From assembly GCA_020027655.1 (NCBI GenBank), contig JAHKKJ010000305.1:1-5341 (forward strand): 5,341 bases of DNA, given 5' to 3'. Within the stretch, counting starts at the first letter, position 1; every line of letters begins with the position of its first letter. This document shows positions 1 through 5,340 of this stretch, piece after piece. This stretch comes from Deltaproteobacteria bacterium. Lineage in GTDB: Bacteria > Desulfobacterota > Binatia > UBA9968. The notes under the pieces are model-generated. The model was given only the letters and a program-made list of their open reading frames with translations, had not been told where the DNA came from and did no database searches. The position numbers were made by a program, and so were the translations under genes.

Positions 1-201
1 CTCCTGGATCACAATCTCGCTTTCGTTGGATCGCCCAAGACCGTCACGGAAAAAATCAAAGCGGCCGCCGCCGAAGGGTTGTTCAACACCGTTCTTGCCG
101 AGTTCAACATCGGCGACATCGCCGAAGAAGACTTGATGCGCTCCATCAGGCTCTTCGGCACGGTGGTCCTTCCCGCGCTGCGCAGTTTCGAGCCCTATTG
201 A
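1..201 (+). CDS. Luciferase-like flavin monooxygenase, C-terminal fragment
   Basis: The open frame runs from the first base to a TGA at 199-201 and gives 66 C-terminal residues; the start lies outside the window. The visible part has the typical end of bacterial luciferase-like (LLM class) flavin-dependent oxidoreductases: a 'FVGSPKTVTEKIK' segment at residues 8-20, where family members have G-[ST]-P-x-x-V and a helix, then 'FNTVLAEFNIGDI' at residues 27-39 matching the last strand of the TIM barrel, then a helix ending 'RLFGTVVLPALRSF'. Such enzymes use reduced flavin (FMNH2 or F420H2) and oxygen on varied small molecules; the substrate cannot be read from this end. It is transcribed away from the upstream edge, and the next gene is on the opposite strand, so it ends its transcription unit. 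Family assignment is fairly sure; specific function is unknown. Confidence 0.75.
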   Translation, partial: LLDHNLAFVGSPKTVTEKIKAAAAEGLFNTVLAEFNIGDIAEEDLMRSIRLFGTVVLPALRSFEPY

Positions 202-245
202 CCGGCTAACGGTGTACGCCATTAGGTTTGTTGTCGAAGTTTTTT

Positions 246-276
246 AACCGCAAAGAACGCAAAGGTAACAAAGAAG
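246..276. repeat. Tandem 9-bp 'CGCAAAGAA'-type intergenic repeat
   Basis: Three consecutive 9-bp units are visible: CGCAAAGAA (249-257), CGCAAAGGT (258-266) and AACAAAGAA (267-275), preceded by T6-AAC. Sequences of this 'AACCGCAAAGAACGCAAAGG' type recur as dispersed intergenic elements in many environmental bacterial genomes; that comparison is from memory. It lies in the convergent spacer between the monooxygenase and the lipoprotein, just past the TGA of the -1 frame of the lipoprotein gene. Confidence 0.5.
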
Positions 277-278
277 CC

Positions 279-380
279 TCATCTCCGTTGTCGGCTCTCC
301 TGCCGGCGGACCTGATCGATTTCGTCTTCCATCTTCTGTCCGAGCCGTTCTGCGTTTAGGATAAGCTCCTGCCAGTCGTT
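279..380 (-). other. -1 frame continuation of the TPR lipoprotein (33 residues)
   Basis: Slipping back one base in the A7 run (379-385), after the tandem Lys codons AAA AAA, opens a frame that runs without interruption to a TGA at 279-281. It adds N-D-W-Q-E-L-I, then A-E-R-L-G-Q-K-M-E-D-E-I-D, then V-R-R-Q-E. This is an amphipathic, highly charged helix with the 'W..LI...E.LG...EEEID..R..E' pattern that I recall at the C-terminus of similar small TPR lipoproteins in deltaproteobacterial-type genomes. With it the product would be about 201 residues from the ATG at 883. Either the reading frame was broken by a 1-base indel, the homopolymer is miscalled in the assembly, or slippage is used. The extension being coding by ancestry is well supported; which cause applies is not. 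Confidence 0.6.
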
Positions 381-883
381 TTTTTAGTAGAAATCATCTT
401 GAGGTCTTTTTCGATGGCGGACCTGATCTCGCGTCGCGGATCCCAGAAAGCTTCAAATGGCTTGCTCGATTCATAATGTTCGAGCCAGTTATAAAGGCCC
501 TTCATTCCGCTCTCGATATCTCTGGCGCCGTTGGCTGAATCATTACTGCGCGCGCGAGTCAGGCCCAGGTAGAGCCTGGCCAAATGATCATCCTGATAAA
601 TTGACAGGGCTCGTTCCAGGGACTGGCGCGCTTCCGGTAATTTGTCGGTATGGTACTGAGCGCGGCCGACATAGTTCCATATTCCTTGGCGATACAAACC
701 GGATTCGAAGATGTAGTTCGGGTTAGCCCGAGCCACCTGTTGGAAAGACGTGAGAGCCGCTTCGTAGTTCTTGGCGAGAAAGGCCTGGCGCCCGGATTGG
801 AATTGCCCCGCTACTTTGAATGAGTCACATCCCGAGAGAAAGAATACCATAGTGAGACCCGCCAGCGTTTTGTTTCCGATCAT
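356..883 (-). CDS. TPR-containing lipoprotein (zero frame; probably frameshifted near its end)
   Basis: A small exported lipoprotein of 175 residues as read here. The ATG at 881-883 is preferred to a GTG 15 nt upstream (896-898) because it puts a short basic N-terminus (MIGNK) directly before a hydrophobic segment and a lipobox, L-S-G-C, with the lipidated Cys at residue 19. Two TPR-like helical hairpins follow, at about residues 29-57 ('GRQAFLAKNYEAALTSFQQ') and 66-99 ('PEARQSLERALSIY'), with a possible third helix pair to about 135. TPR lipoproteins usually act as protein-interaction scaffolds at the inner face of the outer membrane; the partner is unknown. After 'SFWDPRREIR'-like sequence ('AFWDPRREIR') and 'EKDLKMIST' the frame meets A7 and ends 'TTGRSLS', which looks unnatural; the -1 frame gives a better tail (see 279-380). 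It lies 77 nt downstream of the substrate-binding protein on the same strand and may be cotranscribed. Confidence 0.7.
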   Translation of the reverse strand: MIGNKTLAGLTMVFFLSGCDSFKVAGQFQSGRQAFLAKNYEAALTSFQQVARANPNYIFESGLYRQGIWNYVGRAQYHTDKLPEARQSLERALSIYQDDHLARLYLGLTRARSNDSANGARDIESGMKGLYNWLEHYESSKPFEAFWDPRREIRSAIEKDLKMISTKKTTGRSLS

Positions 884-960
884 TCTCTGTCGTTGCACTC
901 GTTCGGAACATAGTAGATATACCTCGGACGAATCATCTCGGACGTACGGAAGATGCCAAA

Positions 961-1926
961 TTAGTTTTTGATTCGCGCCATGGCCTTTTCGACAAAGCTA
1001 AAATCAAAGACCTGGTTTGGCGAGACTTGTTTGGTAACCCCTAAGCTCTTCTTGGTAAAATCGATAGCGCCGCGCATCCAGGCTTCATCCAAATAGCTAA
1101 GTCCCCCAAGCCGGCTTACATGAAGGTCGTAAACCTCTCCGGCCAAGGAAGGGTCCTTGATACCGAGATACTTCGAAATGTTGTCAACGGACTCTGCGCG
1201 ATTTTGCGTATAGTATTGGAGTCCCTTAAGGCTGGCTCTGACAAAGCCGAGGACTTCGGATGGATTGGTTCTGATCTTTTCCTCCGTTGCTCCGATGCCC
1301 CCTGACGGATAACTGGCCAGGTAATCCCCTGAATAGGCGAGCTTGTTGAAGCCTTCGCGATAGAGGATCAGCTGTCTCGGTGGACTGAGAAGACATGCGA
1401 CAATACGCCCGGTCCTCAGAGCCGTTGCGAGCTCCTCGGGAGTGCCGATGACGATCAGGGTGGCGTCTTTGTTCGGCGTGACACCATGGTGGGTGAGAAT
1501 GAGTTGCGTCAGCAAATCCACTGCTCCCCCGCGGGAGGAGATGCCGATGACCTTACCTTTGAGCTGTTGAACCGATTTTATTTCAGGGTGGGCTATGAGA
1601 TCGAACTGCGGCTTTGAGTTGACGATCAGGACAAGCCTTACCGGCGCGCCGCGAACAGCGGCGGCGATGATCGATCCGGCGGCCGATGCGTAGTCAACCG
1701 AGCCGCCGATAAGGGCCTGCATCCCGACCGATCCTCGTATAAGAAGCGTTTCGAGATCCAGTCCTTCCTCGCGATAAAAGCCTTTGAGGTGGGCTATCCT
1801 GAATTGCAGCTCGGTAACGGCAATGGAGGTCGTCGAAAACCGTATCTTTTTGAGCTGCGGTAGGGCCGGCGAAGAGGCGAGGATTAGAAAAAACAGTGTC
1901 GTGATGCCAACGATTGTTTTCTTCAT
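961..1926 (-). CDS. NMT1/NitT-TauT family ABC transporter substrate-binding protein
   Basis: A 321-residue periplasmic solute-binding protein. The chosen start is the ATG at 1924-1926, not an upstream in-frame start at 2004, because it begins a clean signal peptide (MKKTIVG, hydrophobic core TTLFFLIL, likely cleavage after SPA near residue 21) and has a GAGAGAGGA ribosome-binding site 10 nt upstream. The mature part has the NMT1/THI5-like (SsuA/TauA) pattern: a beta strand 'KIRFSTTS', 'GFYREEGLDLE' at about residues 49-59, 'GGSVDYA' at 74-80 and 'SVQQLKGKVIGIS' near 118-130, which opens the second lobe. Length is normal for the family. Known members bind thiamine precursors, sulfonates, nitrate or aromatic acids; the ligand here is not deducible. 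No permease or ATPase gene is adjacent, so it is an orphan SBP, common in the lineages this window resembles. A TPR lipoprotein follows on the same strand. Confidence 0.85.
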   Translation of the reverse strand: MKKTIVGITTLFFLILASSPALPQLKKIRFSTTSIAVTELQFRIAHLKGFYREEGLDLETLLIRGSVGMQALIGGSVDYASAAGSIIAAAVRGAPVRLVLIVNSKPQFDLIAHPEIKSVQQLKGKVIGISSRGGAVDLLTQLILTHHGVTPNKDATLIVIGTPEELATALRTGRIVACLLSPPRQLILYREGFNKLAYSGDYLASYPSGGIGATEEKIRTNPSEVLGFVRASLKGLQYYTQNRAESVDNISKYLGIKDPSLAGEVYDLHVSRLGGLSYLDEAWMRGAIDFTKKSLGVTKQVSPNQVFDFSFVEKAMARIKN

Positions 1927-1936
1927 ACTTAAGTTG

Positions 1937-1945
1937 TCCTCTCTC
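1937..1945 (-). promoter_or_regulatory. Ribosome-binding site fixing the SBP start
   Basis: Read on the minus strand this is GAGAGAGGA, purine-rich with an AGGA core, 10 nt before the ATG at 1926. The spacing is slightly long, but no comparable site precedes the upstream in-frame start at 2004, and the signal peptide also favours 1926. Confidence 0.5.
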
Positions 1946-2023
1946 GAGTTCGGTTGCGACTGAGACCTGTTGCTAGCAAGCGCGGAGCCTAACAAAGCCT
2001 CCAAGCTGCGTCAATGCAGCGGA

Positions 2024-2096
2024 CTGGAGTATGGGAGTATTGGAATATTGGCTTATAAACGCACCACTCCATTACTCCACCACTCCAGTATTCCAG
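2024..2096. repeat. Imperfect inverted repeat, 28-nt arms ('CTGGAGTATTGG' type)
   Basis: The left arm 2024-2051 and right arm 2069-2096 are inverted copies matching at 21 of 28 positions, with a 17-nt loop. Each arm is itself a run of roughly 9-nt subunits around TGGAGTATT / ACTCCATTA, so the element looks like an expanded short-motif palindrome. It lies between the divergent SBP and VOC genes. Elements built from 'ATTACTCCAATACTCCA' units are familiar, from memory, as dispersed intergenic repeats in deltaproteobacterial-type metagenome assemblies. It could fold into a long cruciform or RNA hairpin. Role unknown; no transposase is nearby. Confidence 0.7.
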
Positions 2097-2109
2097 TTTC
2101 TGCCAACGC

Positions 2110-2139
2110 TTGACAAGCCTGCGGGCTTTAACTTAGAAG
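2110..2139 (+). promoter_or_regulatory. Possible sigma70 promoter for the VOC gene
   Basis: A perfect TTGACA at 2110-2115 is followed, after 18 nt, by TAGAAG at 2134-2139 (4 of 6 matches to TATAAT). A small inverted repeat, AAGCC (2115-2119) / GGCTT (2124-2128), sits in the spacer and could be an operator half-site pair. Transcription would begin near 2146, giving a short leader to the VOC start at 2173. The -35 is good and the -10 weak, so this is tentative. Confidence 0.35.
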
Positions 2140-2172
2140 AAGGACAACGCCCACTAAGGAAGGAGCCTTTAT

Positions 2173-2985
2173 ATGTTTGCAAAGATCAGACATGTTGCCG
2201 CCCACACGGAACGTTACGATTCGATGGCCAAGTTCTACCAGACCATTTTCGGGATGAAGCAGATCACGACTGGATTGGTAGACGAGACGGGTCAACACAA
2301 TCCCAATCGGGGGCATATCAGCGACGGTGTCATCGGCCTGGCCCTTTTGGCCAAGCGGCCGGGAAGCCAGCAAGGCCTCGACCATTTTGGTTTTGAATGC
2401 GAGGACGTCAAGGAGGTGCTAGACAGGATAAAACAAAAGTACCCCGGACTATTATTTACCAAGGCGCTCAGCTACGTACCCTTCGCCGGCATCAGAGCCC
2501 AGGATCCCACAGGGACCCAGTTCGACCTTTCACAGAAAGGAATGTCCAATGTAAGAGAGGGGTATCTGAAGGACGGCTGGGAACAACCGCGATGGCTCAA
2601 CCACATTGCGCTCCGTGCCCGAGAGCCTGATGAGGTGGCGGAATTTTACGCGACCGCCTTAGAGCTCGAAGAGATGCCGGAGAAAGCCGCTGATGGAGCG
2701 ATCACACTCACCGATGGCAAAGTCCGGCTGGTGATCCGCCGCTGCCACGACGGTTTTTATCGAGGCTTAAGGCAGGGCTTCGATCATATCGGCTTTAAAG
2801 TCGAGAGCGTAAAAAAAACCAAGAAAGATCTGGACGAAATCGCAACGGCCTTTCCCGAGTCCGCCCCGAAAAAAATCGCCGTCGGAATGCAAGGCGGTGA
2901 GCTCGAGAAAGATCTGCAGGCCTGCCCCATAGGCAAGCACGTATTCGCCGATCCCGACGGCGTACTTTTGGATATTTCGGACTAG
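2173..2985 (+). CDS. Two-domain VOC family protein (glyoxalase/extradiol dioxygenase fold)
   Basis: A 270-residue protein starting at an ATG 7 nt after a strong AAGGAAGGAG ribosome-binding site (2156-2165). Two vicinal-oxygen-chelate modules are visible. Module 1 (about residues 1-122) has 'IRHVAAHTERYDSMAKFYQTIFG', with H7, then 'GLDHFGFEC' (H71) and 'DPTGTQFDLS' (D118). Module 2 (about 140-270) has 'WLNHIALRA' (H144), 'GFDHIGFKV' (H205) and 'DPDGVLLDIS' (D267). Each module thus keeps the His-His-acidic metal triad, but with Asp where extradiol dioxygenases and glyoxalase I usually have Glu. Family members include catechol 2,3-dioxygenases, glyoxalases and isomerases acting on aromatic or oxo-compounds; the exact reaction cannot be chosen. 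It is divergent from the SBP gene and convergent with the selenoprotein gene, so it appears monocistronic. Confidence 0.82.
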   Translation: MFAKIRHVAAHTERYDSMAKFYQTIFGMKQITTGLVDETGQHNPNRGHISDGVIGLALLAKRPGSQQGLDHFGFECEDVKEVLDRIKQKYPGLLFTKALSYVPFAGIRAQDPTGTQFDLSQKGMSNVREGYLKDGWEQPRWLNHIALRAREPDEVAEFYATALELEEMPEKAADGAITLTDGKVRLVIRRCHDGFYRGLRQGFDHIGFKVESVKKTKKDLDEIATAFPESAPKKIAVGMQGGELEKDLQACPIGKHVFADPDGVLLDISD

Positions 2986-2995
2986 CCTATCTCTA

Positions 2996-3011
2996 ATGCC
3001 GGCCGCGGCAT
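2996..3011. terminator. Small GC-rich hairpin in the convergent spacer
   Basis: ATGCCG (2996-3001) and CGGCAT (3006-3011) form a 6-bp stem with a 4-nt GCCG loop, 10 nt past the VOC stop codon. There is no U tract on either strand, so it is not a canonical intrinsic terminator. Its place between two converging genes makes a termination or RNA-end-stabilising role possible but unproven. Confidence 0.3.
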
Positions 3012-3061
3012 AGGCGCCTGGTGTGCCAAACGCCCTGGCCGGTGATTCGAGACGAGCGACA

Positions 3062-3097
3062 GGCTTCCCAATCATGACTCACGAGATCTTGGAAGCC
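3062..3097. repeat. Short inverted repeat after the selenoprotein gene
   Basis: GGCTTCC (3062-3068) and GGAAGCC (3091-3097) are perfect 7-bp inverted arms with a 22-nt loop, lying immediately beyond the TAA of the GrdB-like gene at 3101. It could form a weak transcript-end hairpin on the minus strand. There is no following T run, and chance occurrence is possible. Confidence 0.3.
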
Positions 3098-3100
3098 AAC

Positions 3101-4396
3101 TTACTCGTGGACGTCCTTCTGTAAAATTTGCAAGGCGCGCAAGACGAGATCGCGCCGGAACTCTTTTTCCTTTTCCGGTGTCAGCTCTGGATTCCCGGTG
3201 GGGGTGACGATACCGCCGGAGCCCATGGCCCGGAGCGAGCCCACTTCTTGCGCCACCGGTATCATGGTACAGATCTGCACCACCGGTATCTCCAGTCGTT
3301 CGATTTCTTTGCTAATCGCTGCGCCGCAGCGAGTGCTTGAGCCTCAGGTCGAAGTGAGGATGACGCCGTTAACGCCGGCGGATTTCAGTTGCTTGGCGAT
3401 ACTCTGGCCGATGCGAGTCGCGTTCTCTACGGCAGCGTGTGCGCCGCCGGTGGCGTGGATGGATTCATGGAGTTTGCCAATGACTCCTTGCTGCTCCAGT
3501 TCACGCATGACGTCCAGTGGCACCAGGCGATGGGGATCTTGATTGGCGAAGGCGGTGTCGTAGCCGGAATGAACGACGTCGAATTGTTTTGGGTCCAACC
3601 GATCTATGCCTTCGACGGGGATCGTTGTGAAGCGAGTGGGACGGCCCGGCTCCATCCGTTCCGGATTGCCCTCGGTCACGAGCCCACCGTCGGTAACCAA
3701 CGCGATAACTGCAGAAGACAAATCGCGCAGCGCTGCCGCCGGTTTGATGTGTTGAAATTGCGGCGCCGCAATTTCTGACTGGAACGGCTCGCCATGAATT
3801 TTTGCCAGGAGCATATCCACGGCGCGCTCCGCGGGAGGCTTGGTGGCGAATGCGTTGCGCTTGATGCCGCGCGGAATGTATCCTTCTTCTGCCGGCCTTC
3901 CTAACCGTGCGCCCTGTACCAATTTAGTTCCCAGGGCAACCATCCGCTGGAGAGTCGCAAGCATGCGCACGACTGAATCGCCCGAATTGATGATGTAGAC
4001 GTTCTTGCAATAAACAGCGGCTCCGGCGTTCTCTTCGTCCATGCCGGCCACGGCATGAATTCCGAGTCGCGCTTGAGCCGCTTGGCAAAGCGCGCCGCAA
4101 GCAACGCCATAGCGCCCGCTCTCGAAAGCGGGTCCGGCGATCAGGAGATGGGGTTTGCAGCGCGCCGTTTGGCGAAGCAATTCCTCCGTAGCTTCTTCCG
4201 CATGTTCGGCAAAGTAGTTGTCGCCGCAAAAGAGCGTCGCTATGACTTCGCCATGCTCCGCTAATGTCTGCTGCAGGGCGCGACCGGGGCCGGTCGGGCC
4301 CTCTTTGAATCCGGGACCGATGTCGGCTTTTTCTTCCCCGCCGATCTGTGCGAAAAACTGGTTGAGGTAGTGAACGACGCGAATTTTTTCGGCCAT
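3101..4396 (-). CDS. grdB: GrdB-like selenoprotein, component B of a glycine/sarcosine/betaine-type reductase (UGA = Sec at residue 351)
   Basis: Read through an in-frame TGA (3344-3346) this gene encodes 431 residues, about the usual length of GrdB/GrdF/GrdH. The ATG at 4394-4396 has an ideal AGGAGGT site 4 nt upstream. Family landmarks: 'NQFFAQIGGEEKADIGP' (12-28), 'EGPTGPGRALQ' (32-42), 'LFCGDNYF' (55-62), 'AGPAFESGRYGVACG' (87-101), 'AGMDEENAG' (117-125), 'ALVTDGGLV' (232-240), 'HATGGAH' (314-320), then 'GVILTST-U-GSSTRCG' (344-358) and a C-terminal 'RRDLVLRALQILQ' helix. In Stickland fermenters, component B takes the amino substrate and hands a carboxymethyl group to selenoprotein A; Sec is the catalytic nucleophile. 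Here the motif is U-x-x-S-x-x-C, where I recall U-x-x-C-x-x-C. It lies 32 nt after the GrdE-like gene, evidently one operon. No component A or C is visible, so the paralogue and substrate are undetermined and the symbol is family-level. Confidence 0.88.
3316..3343 (-). promoter_or_regulatory. Bacterial SECIS-like hairpin
   Basis: Immediately after the TGA, the minus strand forms TCGCTGC-GGC-GCAGCGA: a perfect 7-bp stem (3326-3332 with 3316-3322) and a 3-nt loop (3323-3325). Eighteen nucleotides separate the TGA from the loop, and the loop starts with GG. These match the published bacterial SECIS criteria (16-37 nt to the apical loop, loop of 3-14 nt, G in the first two loop positions). It would recruit SelB with Sec-tRNA. 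The stem is also coding sequence (R-C-G-A-A), so some of the symmetry could be coincidental. Confidence 0.75.
3344..3346 (-). other. UGA selenocysteine codon (recoding site)
   Basis: TGA in frame with both the 350 codons before it and the 80 codons after it, down to a TAA at 3101-3103. It falls after 'ILTST', where GrdB-family proteins carry Sec (or Cys in non-Sec homologues). The sequence after it stays family-like to the normal C-terminus, which a random nonsense mutation would not protect for long. Confidence 0.87.
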
Positions 4397-4400
4397 GAAG

Positions 4401-4407
4401 ACCTCCT
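4401..4407 (-). promoter_or_regulatory. Strong ribosome-binding site of the GrdB-like gene
   Basis: AGGAGGT on the minus strand, 4 nt before the ATG at 4396. It lies within the 32-nt gap after the GrdE-like stop codon, so the second gene of the pair has its own efficient initiation site, and the start choice is secure. Confidence 0.75.
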
Positions 4408-4428
4408 GAGCACGGCGCTTATAATTAA

Positions 4429-5340
4429 TTAACCGGTATAGGTGATTAGCCGGGAAGCTCCTACTTGGCTAATAGCACCGACAATGTCTCCTACCCAGAG
4501 CGTGAGTTCTTGGTTTGCCGGCAGGGGAGGGATCCCGGGGTTGGTATTGTCGGGGTTGGCATTGTCCAAGAACAACGTATCACCGCCGATGACTCGTTCG
4601 ACGGGTGGCAAGGTAATCGCATCCCGGGTGAGTCCGGGTGTGACGAGCGCGTCGACATTGTCGGGCACAAAGGTGATGCCGGTGTCGGGGTAGCGTTCCA
4701 TGACGATAAGAGCGGCCTTCAATCCCATCTCTTCACAGCGCTCATAGATCATCATTAGATCGGTATCCACGGCGCCTCCGCCGATCTTGGTTGCAATCAC
4801 CCCATCAGCGCCCAAGACCTCGCTGGCTAGACGCGCCGCAAGATGAGCGTTGCGCTGCTTCTCTACGATCGTAACCGGAGCAACGGTGACGACGACGCCT
4901 GCAAACCAGAGGTCGCGCTGATGCCGCCGGTAAAGTTCTTGGATGACCGGATGGTTCTGGGCGAAATAGGTGAAGGCGGAATAAGAAAACATAAGAGCGC
5001 CGTCGAGGATTTCGTTTGGGTGGACTATCGTCGGCAGAAATCCCTGAATGTTGCTGCCGTAAAAAACCGTCTCCTTCTGGTGCGTTGGATGCTGCTGCGA
5101 GTGGATGGGGAAGATATAGCTGATGCGCGGCAAGTCTTGCGGCCCGTGGTTGAAGGCGGTAGGCGACAGCTCGTAGATTTGCGTTTCGTCGGGAATCACT
5201 TCCTTTGCCGCGGCTGCCAGGTACACCGCCGCTCGCAGTCCCGCTTTCTTTATTGCTAGGCGGTACTCATCCATATCGGCGCCCTTCGTGGCGTGGGGGA
5301 TGAGCACGACGTTGTGGGTCGCGCCGAAAGGCGAATAGTT
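4429..5340 (-). CDS. grdE: GrdE-like component B subunit (glycine/sarcosine/betaine reductase family), N-terminus off the window
   Basis: The frame is open from the window edge to a TAA at 4429-4431, giving 303 C-terminal residues; full GrdE/GrdG/GrdI proteins are about 430. An internal GTG at 5305-5307 is not the start, since family-like sequence ('YSPFGATHNVVLIPH') continues upstream of it. Landmarks: 'AIKKAGLRAAVYLA' after a 'HNVVLIPHATKGAD' strand, 'ISYIFPIHSQ', 'PTIVHPNEILDGAL', 'NHPVIQELYRRH', 'WFAGVVVT', 'LGADGVIATKIGGGAVDTDLM', 'ITLPPVERVIGG' and a final 'VGDIVGAISQVGASRLITYTG'. In Stickland enzymes this proprotein is cleaved at an internal Cys, leaving a pyruvoyl group that forms a Schiff base with the substrate amine. 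Where I place that site ('DGALMFSYSAF', 4972-5004) there is no Cys, and the only Cys visible is in 'YERCEE'. It is the upstream partner of the selenoprotein gene. Symbol is family-level only. Confidence 0.85.
   Translation of the reverse strand, partial: NYSPFGATHNVVLIPHATKGADMDEYRLAIKKAGLRAAVYLAAAAKEVIPDETQIYELSPTAFNHGPQDLPRISYIFPIHSQQHPTHQKETVFYGSNIQGFLPTIVHPNEILDGALMFSYSAFTYFAQNHPVIQELYRRHQRDLWFAGVVVTVAPVTIVEKQRNAHLAARLASEVLGADGVIATKIGGGAVDTDLMMIYERCEEMGLKAALIVMERYPDTGITFVPDNVDALVTPGLTRDAITLPPVERVIGGDTLFLDNANPDNTNPGIPPLPANQELTLWVGDIVGAISQVGASRLITYTG

Noticed and set aside
206..225. Hairpin CTAACGG / CCATTAG as a terminator for the monooxygenase
   Set aside because: The stem has a mismatch and is AT-rich, and the T6 run (240-245) is about 15 nt away, too far for an intrinsic terminator.
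457..726. 89-residue open frame on the plus strand
   Set aside because: Antisense shadow of the TPR lipoprotein gene, with no family-like sequence.
1927..2004. Longer N-terminus for the substrate-binding protein (26 more residues)
   Set aside because: It would put a polar stretch before the signal peptide; the ATG at 1926 has a ribosome-binding site and begins the signal peptide directly.
2031..2396. 121-residue open frame on the plus strand across the inverted repeat and VOC start
   Set aside because: Begins inside the repeat and overlaps the well-supported VOC gene in another frame, with no ribosome-binding site of its own.
3101..3283. A separate 60-residue gene starting at GTG 3283
   Set aside because: It is in frame with the TGA-terminated part of the GrdB-like gene and matches the family C-terminus, so it is the tail of the selenoprotein, not its own gene.
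3344..3346. A simple nonsense mutation making the GrdB-like gene a pseudogene
   Set aside because: The TGA lies exactly at the family's Sec position, a SECIS-like hairpin follows, and the rest of the frame is intact to a normal end.
3389..3778. 129-residue open frame on the plus strand
   Set aside because: Lies wholly antisense to the GrdB-like gene and has no protein-like features.
4843..5259. 138-residue open frame on the plus strand
   Set aside because: Antisense to the GrdE-like gene, no recognisable family, and explained by the codon use of the real gene on the other strand.
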